This document shows, one piece after another, positions 44,843 through 53,682 of a stretch of DNA of 64,000 nt. The stretch comes from CAJQQK01 sp965224225 (GTDB lineage: Bacteria > Pseudomonadota > Alphaproteobacteria > Rhizobiales > Hyphomicrobiaceae), in assembly GCA_965224225.1 (NCBI GenBank), contig CBDCZF010000011.1:186001-250000 (forward strand). Reading direction: 5' to 3'. Both the position numbers and the translations under genes were made by a program. Position 1 is the stretch's first letter. Every line of letters begins with the position of its first letter. The notes under the pieces were generated by a model, which saw only the letters and a list, made by a program, of their open reading frames with translations, had not been told where the DNA came from and did not search any database.

Positions 44843-46243
44843 TCAGCTCTTCGGCAAATCGCTGCAAATCTGCGAAGCGCGGATGCGAAACAGAAGTTTT
44901 TCGTCGTGGTCCGGGATGAAGTCCTCGAGGCGGGCGGCGAGTTCGTAGGGCGTGAGGACGTTGTCGAGATTGCGGTTGACGATCACTCGTGAGACGGGGC
45001 CGAGGTGGATGGCAAGCGCTGCCGTCAATTGCCGGACGCTTTCGCGCGAGAGTGCTGCTGCCGGCGGCGAGATTCCAGGTTCAGCGGTCAGGTTCGGTGC
45101 TGGCGTTTCAGGCAGCGGATCGGCAATCGGTGCCGCACTGTCGGACGAACCGGGCGCATCAGCGATGAATTCGTCTGGTTGATACAGCAGCCCGAGGTCA
45201 TAGCCGACCGGATCGGGCTCGGCTGGCTGATGCTGGCTCTCAGAATGGTGCTCGAACTCATCAGGCGACAGTGGTTGATCCTCGGGCACCTGATGCGACG
45301 CAGGTGCTGCCGATGCGTTTGCTGCACCTGTCACTGTGTCGGTGTTTGGCTCAGGCTCGGGGTTGGCGGCGTCTTGTGTTGGCACGGACGGCGCTGGCTC
45401 AGGGGGCAGTTCGGCTGGCGCCGGTGGCGTGTCAGATGCCAATGGCCCAATAACAGCAGACGGTTGCTGTTCATCTTGGGCAGGTGCAACGCCCGCTGCC
45501 GGATCAGGAGGATGCGGCGATTGTTCGAGGGGTGCGGAGGCCTCAGAAGCGGCTTGACCGGCAGCCTGATTGGCAATCTGGGCCTTGCGGAACTCCTTCA
45601 GGAAACCACTGTCGAGCCGCGTCGTTCGATCGAGGCTCGGCAAATCGGAAACGGTTTGGTCGACAGATGATCTCGCCGGCGGCGGCAGCACGGCAAAGGT
45701 CATGATGCGCCGCGGAATGTTCTTAAGTTTCGGTACGCCGCGCTCTTCGAAGGTGGCGGACACGCGGGCCGACACGGTTTCCATCACAGAACTCGAGACC
45801 AGGATGCCGCCAGGATCGGCGAGCGATTCGAGGCGGGCGGCAATGGCCAGTGCCTCGCCAAACGGCTGATCGTTCTCGAACAACACCTCGCCCAGATGAA
45901 TGCCGATGCGCAGCTTCAGATTGGCGAGTTGCGGTCGCGCCTTCAGTTCTCCTTGCAGATCGAGCGCGCATTGCACAGCGCCGATCGCGCTTTCGAAGAT
46001 TGCGAAGATGCCGTCCCCCGGCAGGCCGAACAGCCAGCCCTGGTTTGCCTCGAGGCAGCGCATCGCAATCAGGCGAATCTCGTTGACACCGCTGGCGGTC
46101 GCCGTTTCGTTGATCGACATGGCGCTCGAGAAACCGGCGATGTCGGCGGCGAAAATCGCCCGCAGGCTGCGGTGCCGCGTCTTGGCTGGTGGTTGGCCGG
46201 CACCTGCCTGGTCGGGACCTGAACCGCTATCAGGCGGAACCAT
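44843..46243 (-). CDS. Class III cyclase-like protein with C-terminal shared repeat
   Basis: Residues about 25-190 form a class III adenylate/guanylate cyclase domain: AIFAADIAGFSSAM and GLPGDGIFAIFESA hold the two metal-binding Asp. In GEALAIAARLESLA the Asn that normally stabilises the transition state (as in GDxVNxAAR) is Ala, though the Arg remains. So activity may be low or lost. A long Pro/Ala/Gln/Glu-rich linker (about 205-395) follows. The last 70 residues (ESVRQLTAALAIHLGPVSRVIVN) are one copy of a domain present twice in the next protein. The kinase gene overlaps the 5' end by 14 bases. ATG at 46243; a GTG three codons up is possible. Confidence 0.8.
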   Translation of the reverse strand: MVPPDSGSGPDQAGAGQPPAKTRHRSLRAIFAADIAGFSSAMSINETATASGVNEIRLIAMRCLEANQGWLFGLPGDGIFAIFESAIGAVQCALDLQGELKARPQLANLKLRIGIHLGEVLFENDQPFGEALAIAARLESLADPGGILVSSSVMETVSARVSATFEERGVPKLKNIPRRIMTFAVLPPPARSSVDQTVSDLPSLDRTTRLDSGFLKEFRKAQIANQAAGQAASEASAPLEQSPHPPDPAAGVAPAQDEQQPSAVIGPLASDTPPAPAELPPEPAPSVPTQDAANPEPEPNTDTVTGAANASAAPASHQVPEDQPLSPDEFEHHSESQHQPAEPDPVGYDLGLLYQPDEFIADAPGSSDSAAPIADPLPETPAPNLTAEPGISPPAAALSRESVRQLTAALAIHLGPVSRVIVNRNLDNVLTPYELAARLEDFIPDHDEKLLFRIRASQICSDLPKS

Positions 46244-47663
46244 AGCGGTCACCGAGCATGTGCAGCTTCATCTGTGCCAGGAATTGCGCGCGCTGGTTTT
46301 CATCGGGGACGACATCGGCAAGTCGGCGGAAATAGTCTTCATGGCCGATGGCCTGTTCGGCATGGCGCTTGGCAACGACCCGCGCGACGGGTCCGATCAG
46401 CGGCAACAGTGCATTGCTGGCCGCCATTACGTCGGCGGCCGAGATCAGCGTGTCGAGCTGCACGGCCGCGACGCCGTGATCGGAGCGGATGGTGTTTTCC
46501 GCGTCCTGGCGAAAACGGGTTGCTTCGCTTGCCACCGGAATGTGGTTGGTGATCGAGGTGAGCAACATGTCGGGGTCGGTCGATTCCTCTGCCGCCTTGC
46601 GCACCACGACCCGGGCGATCGGCCCGATCAGATTGACCAGCGATGATTCGACCGCCTTGATCGTCTCCGGCATCAGCTTGGCCGACATGGTCTCGGAGAG
46701 GTCGGTGCGGCTGCGCGTTTTGGGTGCGGCACCGTCTAGTCCACCGGCTGCGGAGATTTTCGAGAGGTCGAGCGGCGGTCCGTCATCGGAACCGGTGGCC
46801 TCGATGGCATCACTGAGTTTGTCGATGAATTCGGATGCCGACTGCAGCCGGTCGGCCGGATTACGCGCGAGCGCCAATTGCACGACACCATCGAGGTGGT
46901 TCCAGTTGCCGGGACGCAGTGTCGACAGGCTCGGCGGCCGCTCGTTCATCAGCTTGCGCATCAGCTCGGCGATGTCATTGGCGATGAACGGCTTGGCTCC
47001 GGTCAGCAGCTGGAACAAGACGACACCTGCCGAAAACAGGTCCGAGCGCCCGTCCACCGGGCGGCCGAGGAATTGTTCCGGCGACATGTAGTTGGGCGTG
47101 CCAATCGCGCCGATACCGTTGGGTTCCGTCAGGCCGAGGGCGTCGAACCTGGCGACGCCGAAATCGGTCACTTTGATCGAGGTGGCCGACGGGCAGAGAA
47201 TGTTGCTCGGTTTGACGTCGCGATGCACGATGCCCTTGTCGTGGGCGTGTTCGAGGGCAAGCAGCAGCTGGGCCATGATCTCGCCGACCTGGCGCACGGG
47301 GAGCAAGGTGCCCGTGTTGATGACGTTGTCGAGCGTTCCCGCATCGACGAATTCCATCACGATATAGGGCGAGCCGTCCTGCTCGACATAGTCGAATACG
47401 GCAACGATGTTGGGATGCAGGCAGCGCCCGGCCGAACGCGCTTCGGCGGCGAACCTTTGCAGGAGCTTTTCGTGATCGGCGACGTTGGCGAGGACATCGG
47501 CGCGCAATGTCTTGATGGCCAGCGGCCGGTCGATCTGTTCGTCGTGGCCCTTGTAGACAATGCCAATCGCACCACGCCCGATGACGCCATCGATGCGGTA
47601 TTTGCCAACACTCTTCAACGCCTCCGGGGCGCTTAAGGGTGTAGCAATTTCATCGGCACTCAT
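46230..47663 (-). CDS. Serine/threonine protein kinase with two C-terminal repeat domains
   Basis: A complete Hanks-type kinase domain covers about residues 20-285: the G-loop IGRGAIGIVYKG, the lysine in LAIKTL, HRDVKPSNIL, DFG in VTDFGVAR and the activation end GTPNYMSPEQ. So activity is expected. There is no membrane segment. The C-terminus carries two related modules (about 332-390 and 412-470), each with GP(I/V)ARVV, a helix and a P-x-x-x-x-x-x-F end. The same module is found once at the end of the cyclase-like protein. The start is the ATG at 47663. It is the upstream gene of the pair. Confidence 0.87.
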   Translation of the reverse strand: MSADEIATPLSAPEALKSVGKYRIDGVIGRGAIGIVYKGHDEQIDRPLAIKTLRADVLANVADHEKLLQRFAAEARSAGRCLHPNIVAVFDYVEQDGSPYIVMEFVDAGTLDNVINTGTLLPVRQVGEIMAQLLLALEHAHDKGIVHRDVKPSNILCPSATSIKVTDFGVARFDALGLTEPNGIGAIGTPNYMSPEQFLGRPVDGRSDLFSAGVVLFQLLTGAKPFIANDIAELMRKLMNERPPSLSTLRPGNWNHLDGVVQLALARNPADRLQSASEFIDKLSDAIEATGSDDGPPLDLSKISAAGGLDGAAPKTRSRTDLSETMSAKLMPETIKAVESSLVNLIGPIARVVVRKAAEESTDPDMLLTSITNHIPVASEATRFRQDAENTIRSDHGVAAVQLDTLISAADVMAASNALLPLIGPVARVVAKRHAEQAIGHEDYFRRLADVVPDENQRAQFLAQMKLHMLGDRYGSA

Positions 47664-47792
47664 CAGCAGCGCTGTCCTCACAGCTCAATGCGGCAGCCGG
47701 TATGCGCCCCTGAGCCAAGCGACTTCAATGTTGCGGCGCAACCATAGCAAGACGACACCGGATATCGCACGCGCGCCCAATGACCTCTGCGG

Positions 47793-48665
47793 CTAACTCT
47801 CAAGCATTTTCATCGCGTTGTCGAGACTGCGCCGCATACGATTGAACGATCGCGACAACGAACCGATCTCATCGGCAGTCTTCAAACTATACTCAGGCAC
47901 TGTATCATCGCCCAGACTGACCTGTTCAGCAATTTTTGACATTTGAGTTACGGGCGAAATCACCATCCGTCCGAGCAGGATATTAAGGATAATCATCACA
48001 ACAACAAAAATGGCCGTCATTGGGACGATGAGGATCACAAGGTTCTCCCAGATCTGCTGGCGCGCGATGCTGAGCGGCACCGAAAAGATCTGGGCGCCAA
48101 CGATCTCGTTCATCTTCCAGCCGAAGCCGTTCTTGTTGCCATAGAGGGCGACCATTGAGGCCGGCGCGCGCTCCGGCGTCGAGTGACAGTCGAGGCAGCT
48201 CTTGGATTTGATCTGCAACGGGAAGGCGACCGTGAACTGATCGCCGTCCTCGCTCGCGCGGACACGCACGACCTCCTTGAGGTTGGTATCGGCCCTCAGC
48301 GCCTGGATCAGCTCCTCTTCCCAGTCGGTTGCCTTGTCGGCGGGGTTGGTCGGATTGAGCGCGGCTTCCTTGTAGAAGAAACCCGGGAATGCATCGCGGA
48401 AATTGGCGAAGACCGTCTGGGCGGAGAACGAGGGCACGGTTTGCGGCAGGAACTGGATTTCAGACTGGTCGGCAAGCAGCGGCTTGACCTCTTCGGACGT
48501 ATAGCGGCGCACGGCGAGCGCCTGTGCTCTCAGGACGCGGATCTGTGAGTGCAGCTGCTGGCGGGCATTGTTTTCCGCGACCCACCAGAAGATGGCCGCC
48601 GACGTCAAAACGCCGAGGATCAAGGTGATCGTCAGCACGATGTTGAACTTTTGACGTAGCCCCAT
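47793..48665 (-). CDS. Membrane sensor with haem-binding motif and HAMP domain (DUF3365/Tll0287-like)
   Basis: The protein has an N-terminal membrane helix (about 10-30), a periplasmic domain, a second helix (about 208-232) and a HAMP domain ending the chain (about 232-288). The periplasmic part has CLDCHS, a CxxCH c-type haem site, and YKEAALNPTNPADKATDWEEEL typical of DUF3365/Tll0287-like sensor domains. No kinase or methyl-accepting domain follows the HAMP, so any output must go through a partner. The neighbouring Ser/Thr kinase is an obvious candidate. A redox or gas-sensing role is inferred. Confidence 0.85.
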   Translation of the reverse strand: MGLRQKFNIVLTITLILGVLTSAAIFWWVAENNARQQLHSQIRVLRAQALAVRRYTSEEVKPLLADQSEIQFLPQTVPSFSAQTVFANFRDAFPGFFYKEAALNPTNPADKATDWEEELIQALRADTNLKEVVRVRASEDGDQFTVAFPLQIKSKSCLDCHSTPERAPASMVALYGNKNGFGWKMNEIVGAQIFSVPLSIARQQIWENLVILIVPMTAIFVVVMIILNILLGRMVISPVTQMSKIAEQVSLGDDTVPEYSLKTADEIGSLSRSFNRMRRSLDNAMKMLES

Positions 48666-48899
48666 CTCTCAATTTCCCCAAAGTCGGTTGATCGCTTGTC
48701 CGATGATAGCACCTTGCCGGCGGATCGCCCGCACGGCTTTGGATCGTCTCAATTATTTAATTCCAGAACACCAACTTCCTTGTGAACCAGGTAACAGCCT
48801 CGTCGCTTCGTTTGCGCCAAACTCCAATCGTCGAACAACGGAACTGACCGTTGCAAGACATGGGGCCACCCACCGGAACCGAGCAAAGGAAGTCGGGTC
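48666..48899. other. Intergenic stretch, divergent leader
   Basis: I see no gene here. It holds the upstream region of the HAMP sensor gene on the minus strand and the leader of the small plus-strand ORF at 48900. AAGGAAG near 48886 would be a ribosome site for that ORF. Confidence 0.5.
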
Positions 48900-49193
48900 A
48901 TGTTGAATACGCTCACAATTCAATGCAACACTGGAGCGCAACGCAACCCACCCGTCCGCTTCCAAGCGCGTTCCGGGCGGACCGCCCGACTGGCGAACGG
49001 TTCCGAAGCCATTGTTGCAGCCATCATCCTCTTCGCGCTTTCCTTGCCGATCGTCACGTTCACGCCCTCGCTCAACATGAACGGCATGTCGCGCGCCGCC
49101 AACCAACTGGCACGCAAGACCGTTCGTGGTCATGCACCACTGGCCGTTCAAATAAACGCCTTAGCTGTATTGCAGTACAAAACCGCTCGCTGA
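48900..49193 (+). CDS. Possible small membrane-associated protein, 97 residues
   Basis: This is a weak call. The ATG is preceded by AAGGAAG at good spacing (seven bases). The product has a basic N-terminus rich in R, Q and N, one hydrophobic segment (about residues 37-55, EAIVAAIILFALSLPIVTF) and a basic tail. I do not recognise the family. The gap has no other good candidate, and the ORF on the opposite strand is not preceded by a ribosome site. Confidence 0.35.
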   Translation: MLNTLTIQCNTGAQRNPPVRFQARSGRTARLANGSEAIVAAIILFALSLPIVTFTPSLNMNGMSRAANQLARKTVRGHAPLAVQINALAVLQYKTAR

Positions 49194-49231
49194 TAAGGCC
49201 GATTGAGCGCCAGGGTCTAATCGTCATTCAT

Positions 49232-49561
49232 TTACTTGAACACCGACAGATTAAGCGGTCTGATCTCGCCCATCCATATGGTGTGATCGGTATGGTCCTT
49301 GAGATCATCGCCCGTGTCGGGGTGGACGAGCACGGCAAGCCCGTCACGATTGAGCGCCAGCCAGCCCAGCACATCGCCAGCGATGTCGGGCGCGAAGGCC
49401 AGCTGACAGCTCCAGTCCGGGTGCGGACCAACCGGCTTCTCGTGCACACGGCCCATTGCAACGCCGAAGGTATCGCGGCAGCGCACGCAGATATCACGCG
49501 CCTTGTCAATTGTTTCGGCGTCGAAGTAGATGTGTGCATGGTACCCGGCGATCTGTGCCAT
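49232..49561 (-). CDS. DOPA 4,5-dioxygenase family protein
   Basis: This short protein of 109 residues has the DOPA 4,5-dioxygenase-like pattern: YHAHIYF near the start, GRVHEKPVGPHPDWSCQLAF in the middle and LVHPDTGDDLKDHTDHTIWMG at the end. The His-rich motifs are the metal ligands of this extradiol dioxygenase group, which opens catechol rings. It is last in a four-gene minus-strand run with a thioesterase, an oxidoreductase and an acyl-CoA ligase, which suggests aromatic breakdown. The gap to the thioesterase is 37 bases. Confidence 0.8.
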   Translation of the reverse strand: MAQIAGYHAHIYFDAETIDKARDICVRCRDTFGVAMGRVHEKPVGPHPDWSCQLAFAPDIAGDVLGWLALNRDGLAVLVHPDTGDDLKDHTDHTIWMGEIRPLNLSVFK

Positions 49562-49598
49562 TCGCTAGCTCCTTAGTCTGCGCCATGACGCCCGACCG

Positions 49599-50042
49599 CT
49601 ACCCCACGATCGGCACATACGTGCCGCGCCCGATCGCGACCAGCGATCCCTTTTCGTCGGTCACGTCGATGTCGATCACGGCGGCCGAACGGCCGTGCCG
49701 GCGGACGACGGATACCGCCGTCAAGCTGTCACCGACCGCGGGTTTCAGGAAATCGATGCGCAGGTTCATGGTCGGCACGCCACCGCCGAGCAGCATGCCA
49801 AGCGCGAAGTCGCCGACGACGTCGATCAGGGCGGCAAGGCCGCCGCCGTGAAACTGCTTGGTGCCTTCGCGCCGCTCGAGATGCGCTGCGAGCGGCATGC
49901 GCACTTCGAGGCGGGCGGCATCATAGTCGAGCGAGACCACTTCGAGGCCGAGCGTGCGGATGAACGGCGAGCGTTCGAAGATCTCGGCGATGCCTGCCGC
50001 ATCCAGGCGGGGTTTGGGATCGGGCGTCTTGCTGTCGGTCAT
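49599..50042 (-). CDS. Hotdog-fold thioesterase, PaaI-like
   Basis: The 147 residues show the PaaI/YbgC hotdog pattern: PFIRTLGLEVVSLDYDAARLEVRMPLAAHL, then FHGGGLAALIDVVGDFALG with the His/Gly-rich start of the central helix, and TAVSVVRRHGRSAAVIDIDV. It would hydrolyse a CoA thioester. The gene overlaps the upstream oxidoreductase by four bases and is therefore cotranslated with it. Confidence 0.85.
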   Translation of the reverse strand: MTDSKTPDPKPRLDAAGIAEIFERSPFIRTLGLEVVSLDYDAARLEVRMPLAAHLERREGTKQFHGGGLAALIDVVGDFALGMLLGGGVPTMNLRIDFLKPAVGDSLTAVSVVRRHGRSAAVIDIDVTDEKGSLVAIGRGTYVPIVG

Positions 50043-51049
50043 GGTCTGAGCACCACCTTGCCAAATACTTCGCGATCTTCGAGCAGGCGGAAGGCTTCGT
50101 TGACCTCCTCGAGGGGCAGGACTTTATCGATGACCGGCCTGAGACTGCCGTCCGCGACCATTGCGATCAGTTTTTCGAGATCCTCGCGCATCCAGCCGTT
50201 GGCGCCGAGTACTTTGAGTTCGTAGGACCAGATGAAGCGCAGGTCTTCCTTGGGATCGAAACCGGCAGTTGCACCGCAGGTCAGGATCTTGCCGCCGCGA
50301 TGCAGCACGCGCAATGACGGCACCCAGGTGTCGCCGCCGGTGAAGTTGACGACGACATCGACGCCCTTGTCCCACTGCCGGCGATGCGGTTTTCCGTACT
50401 GGGTCCAGACCCACTTCATGAAGTCTTGCTCCATGTAGTTGATGCCGTGATCGGCGCCGAGTTCCTTGAGACGGGCAAGCTTGGCTTCGGAAGAGGCACA
50501 CGCGATCACCTCGCAACCGCGCGCCTTGGCGAGCAGCACGCTGCAGGTGCCGACCCCGCCGGAAGCCCCGAGGACCAGCACCTTTTCGCCGGACTGGACG
50601 TCGCCGATGGTGTACATCATGCGCAGTGCCGTGCCGTAGGCGACCGGCAGGCACGATGCATCCTCGTAGGAAACGCTGTCGGGCAATCTGACGAGGTGGT
50701 GCGTCGGCACCTTGCAGTATTCAGCAAGCCCGCCATGCCACATTTCGCCGATCAGGCCGCCGGGTCCGACCCGGTCGACAGGATCGACGAGCACCCGGTC
50801 GCCCACTTTCCAATCCGTGACATTGCTGCCAATCGCGGTGATCTCGCCGGCGAAGTCGAGCCCCATGATGCACGGCATCGGCACCTTGATGCCGGGCATG
50901 CCGTTGCGCGTGAACACGTCATGATAGTTGAGTGACGTCGCGCCGACCTTGATGACGACGTCATCGGGTCCGGCTTCAGGATCGGCAAACCCCGGATCGA
51001 TTGCGATCGAGCCCGGCCCGCCATGTTGCTGGATAACGGCAGCCTTCAC
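50039..51049 (-). CDS. Zinc-type or quinone-type MDR oxidoreductase
   Basis: This medium-chain dehydrogenase/reductase of 336 residues has the GroES-like N domain (GPDDVVIKVGATSLNYHDVFTRNGMPG) and the Rossmann domain with VLVLGASGGVGTCSVLLAKARGCEVIA. There is no four-Cys structural zinc loop, and the catalytic Cys is absent, so it resembles quinone oxidoreductase or enoyl reductase types. The GTG start at 51049 has a strong GGGAGGAG site; an upstream in-frame start is less likely. Its stop overlaps the thioesterase start. Confidence 0.85.
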   Translation of the reverse strand: MKAAVIQQHGGPGSIAIDPGFADPEAGPDDVVIKVGATSLNYHDVFTRNGMPGIKVPMPCIMGLDFAGEITAIGSNVTDWKVGDRVLVDPVDRVGPGGLIGEMWHGGLAEYCKVPTHHLVRLPDSVSYEDASCLPVAYGTALRMMYTIGDVQSGEKVLVLGASGGVGTCSVLLAKARGCEVIACASSEAKLARLKELGADHGINYMEQDFMKWVWTQYGKPHRRQWDKGVDVVVNFTGGDTWVPSLRVLHRGGKILTCGATAGFDPKEDLRFIWSYELKVLGANGWMREDLEKLIAMVADGSLRPVIDKVLPLEEVNEAFRLLEDREVFGKVVLRP

Positions 51050-51113
51050 TTGAGCTCCTCCCTGCGCCGAGCGCACTTGAAACCAACTTGTTTGTTGCGG
51101 GCACAGGCTGTGA

Positions 51114-52643
51114 TCAGCCCGCGCGTTTGTCTGCTTCTAACTGATCCCAAATCGCATTGGCCTGCAAGGTCAGCCCCTTGCGATCGATCTTGCCGGGGCC
51201 CGCGAGCGGCAATTCATCGACGAATATCACCATGCGGGGATGGCGGTAGGCCGGTGCGCGCTCGAGGGCATAGTCCTTGACCGCCTGTTCCGTCAGGCCG
51301 GCAGCTTTGCCGGCCACAACGAAGGCAACCGGCTTGTGGCCCTTGATCTCGTCGGGGACAGGCACAACGCAGGCCTGCGAGATGTCAGGATGGCCGACCA
51401 GCAGGCTCTCGACCTCGCCTGGATAGACGTTCTCGCCGCCGCACACGAACATGTCGTCGGCGCGCCCGACGAAATAGTAGGCACCGTCGTCATCATAGCG
51501 GAACACGTCGCCCGAAATGTACCAGCCGTCTTCGGTCAACACTTCCGCCGTCTTGTCCGGCAGGTTCAGATAGCCGGTCATGGTCGCCGGTGTGCGGTGC
51601 CAGAGTACGCCCTGATCCGCCTCGTTGCCGTTCTCATCGATCAGCTTCAAGTCGACTTCGGGCGCGGGATAGCCGACCGACAGCGGCGGAGACGGCTGGC
51701 CGGGACGCGGCGCGAACACGATCGGGCCTGCTTCCGTCGTGCCGTAGCCATTGAGCACGCTGGCGCCTTTGAAGGCGTCGGTGACCTGGTGCCAGAGTTT
51801 GGGCGAGATCGGGGCTGATCCCATGCGCACGTTGCGCACGGAGCTAAGATCCGTTTTGTCCAGGGTCTCGCGTTCGGCAAAACACATCGCCAGCATGGTC
51901 GGCACGGAAGTCAGCCAGGTAATGCCGAACCGTTCGATCGCCTCGATGTAGCGTTTGGCGTTGAACTCGGGCAGCAGGATCATGCGCGCGGCCGCCGCCA
52001 GCGTAAACAGCGACACGCAGAGCGCGTTCATGTGATAAAGCGGCGCTGCCACCAGGATGCGATGCTCGTTGAGGGCCGGTGCCGTCATGCGCCGGCGCAA
52101 TGCCCAGAGGTGGCCTTTGTGGGTTAGCGGTACGCCCTTGGGCCGGCCCGTCGAGCCGGACGTATAGAGAACCATGGCAAGTTCGTCGTCGTCTGGATCG
52201 ACGATGTCGAACGGCCCCGGATCAAGCATCCGGGCAAACCCTGCCGGCCCATCGTCGTCGAACGATGTCGTTGGGATGCTGTCCGGCAAACCGGCGCGGC
52301 GCGGATCATCGCACAGCACGTGTGAAACGTTGGCATCCTTGAGGATGAACTGGGCGATTTCGGCCGGAAACTGATAGTTGAACGGCACCGCAACCATGCC
52401 GGCGCGCAGGATGCCGAGATAGCTGATCAGGAACTCGGCGCGATTGGCCGACAGGATGGCGACGCTGTCACCGCGCTTCAGGCCCTTTGCAAGCAGGCCG
52501 CGCGCACAGGCGTTGGCGGCAGCCTCGATCTCGCGGTGGGTGTATTCCTTCGGGGCCCGCCAATCGCGGCAATCGATCAGAGCGACGTTGTCGGCGCCCA
52601 GTCGATCATCGTAGAGCGAGCCGAGGTTATTGGTTTCAATCAT
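51114..52643 (-). CDS. AMP-forming acyl-CoA synthetase (ANL superfamily)
   Basis: This adenylate-forming ligase of 509 residues activates a carboxylate as acyl-AMP and then acyl-CoA. Motifs are the P-loop YTSGSTGRPKGVPLTHKG, A5 NGYGTTEAG, A7 WYISGDVFRYDDDG and A10 with the catalytic lysine in LPLAGPGKIDRKGL. It is the first gene of the minus-strand run that ends in the ring-cleavage-like protein. A medium-chain, aromatic or malonate-type acid is possible. No specific substrate residue set is recognised. Confidence 0.9.
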   Translation of the reverse strand: MIETNNLGSLYDDRLGADNVALIDCRDWRAPKEYTHREIEAAANACARGLLAKGLKRGDSVAILSANRAEFLISYLGILRAGMVAVPFNYQFPAEIAQFILKDANVSHVLCDDPRRAGLPDSIPTTSFDDDGPAGFARMLDPGPFDIVDPDDDELAMVLYTSGSTGRPKGVPLTHKGHLWALRRRMTAPALNEHRILVAAPLYHMNALCVSLFTLAAAARMILLPEFNAKRYIEAIERFGITWLTSVPTMLAMCFAERETLDKTDLSSVRNVRMGSAPISPKLWHQVTDAFKGASVLNGYGTTEAGPIVFAPRPGQPSPPLSVGYPAPEVDLKLIDENGNEADQGVLWHRTPATMTGYLNLPDKTAEVLTEDGWYISGDVFRYDDDGAYYFVGRADDMFVCGGENVYPGEVESLLVGHPDISQACVVPVPDEIKGHKPVAFVVAGKAAGLTEQAVKDYALERAPAYRHPRMVIFVDELPLAGPGKIDRKGLTLQANAIWDQLEADKRAG

Positions 52644-52713
52644 GTTGTGGCTGCTTGAAGCTTGAGAATCTGTTGGAATTCGGGAACGCTATTGCTTTCC
52701 GTCACCATCCTTT

Positions 52714-52863
52714 GCCCCTCATCCTAACCCTCTCCCCGTGAAGTACGGGGAGAGGGAATCCGGTCGTGCCATCTGGCACCGTCGCTGGCAACACGACAGG
52801 CCGAGTTCCCTCTCCCCGTAGCGCCACTTCGGCGCGTACGGGGAGACGGTTAGGGTGAGGGGC
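52714..52863. repeat. Intergenic palindromic element with nested hairpins
   Basis: The outer arms 52714-52739 and 52838-52863 pair over 26 bases with two mismatches. Inside, CCCTCTCCCCGT (52728-52739) pairs with ACGGGGAGAGGG (52745-52756). TCTCCCCGTA plus GCGCC (52811-52825) pairs with GGCGC-G-TACGGGGAGA (52831-52846). This resembles the CCCTCTCCCC/GGGGAGAGGG elements widely scattered in alphaproteobacterial intergenic regions. It fills most of the gap between the ligase start and the next gene. No coding function is seen here. Confidence 0.75.
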
Positions 52864-52946
52864 AAGGGGCCTCGAAACAGAGGCACCGAGCAGCCGAATG
52901 TCGAACAGCAACGCCATCGTCTCCAAACCGTTAGCCGTTCACGTCC

Positions 52947-53636
52947 CTACTCCAGTACCGCAACCGCCCGGATCGGGCTCGCCGTACCGCCGCGGATCTT
53001 CAGGGGAAAGCCGATGAAGCGGAAGCGGCCGGCACCGACCAGCTTGCCGAGATTCCATAGGCACTCGATATGCGTGATGCCGCGTTCGGCGCAGGCGAGA
53101 TGGGCCTTGTAGTTGGGCTCGCCTTCCGGCGCCGGACTGATCGCCTCGACACCGAACTGGATGATCTTGCGGTCGGCGAGCCAGTGCACCGAATCTACGT
53201 GCAGGCCCGGAAAGTCGTGCAGATATCCGGGTGTTCCGAACAGGCGGTCGTTGACACCCATGTGGATCAATACCGTATCGCCCTTGCGGATCTCCTGGCC
53301 GGAGGCCCTGAGTGCTGCCTCCATTTCCTCGACCGTGATTTCGTGGCGCAGGGGAACATGCGAGAGGTCCAGGCATACCGCTTCGGTATAGAAGTTCTCG
53401 AGCGGCACCTGGTCGATCGACGGTGCATCGGCCGCAGAGTTGAAGTGGCACGGCGCATCGACGTGCGTGCCGGCGTGGTCGCTGAGGGAGAGATAGAGCG
53501 CCTTCGATGAAAACCGCGTCTCACCGGCCGTCTTGATCTCGCTGTGGTCATTCCAAACTGTGGCAACGATCGGCGGATGCGAGGGGTGCGCCGGTGTGCG
53601 GTGAAAGAGTTCGCGGCTCAGGTCGATCAGTTGCAC
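52947..53636 (-). CDS. Cyclase/kynurenine formamidase-type metal hydrolase
   Basis: This 229-residue protein belongs to the cyclase family (KynB-like). The metal motif HAGTHVDAPCHF (the HxGTHxDxPxH pattern) lies near residues 53-64, and GDTVLIHMG and the C-terminal GFPLKIRGGTASPIRAVAVLE are typical. The family hydrolyses formamides and related amides or lactones. It lies between an ATC hydrolase-like gene upstream and the ligase operon, on the same strand. Confidence 0.87.
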   Translation of the reverse strand: MQLIDLSRELFHRTPAHPSHPPIVATVWNDHSEIKTAGETRFSSKALYLSLSDHAGTHVDAPCHFNSAADAPSIDQVPLENFYTEAVCLDLSHVPLRHEITVEEMEAALRASGQEIRKGDTVLIHMGVNDRLFGTPGYLHDFPGLHVDSVHWLADRKIIQFGVEAISPAPEGEPNYKAHLACAERGITHIECLWNLGKLVGAGRFRFIGFPLKIRGGTASPIRAVAVLE

Positions 53637-53682
53637 GGTGCGCGCCTCCCAATTCGAAGCTGACTACTGCCGACGGTTCCGG

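Noticed and set aside
48753..49151. Minus-strand ORF of 132 residues between the sensor and DOPA dioxygenase genes
   Set aside because: It has no ribosome site, no recognisable domain and overlaps the better-placed plus-strand small ORF.
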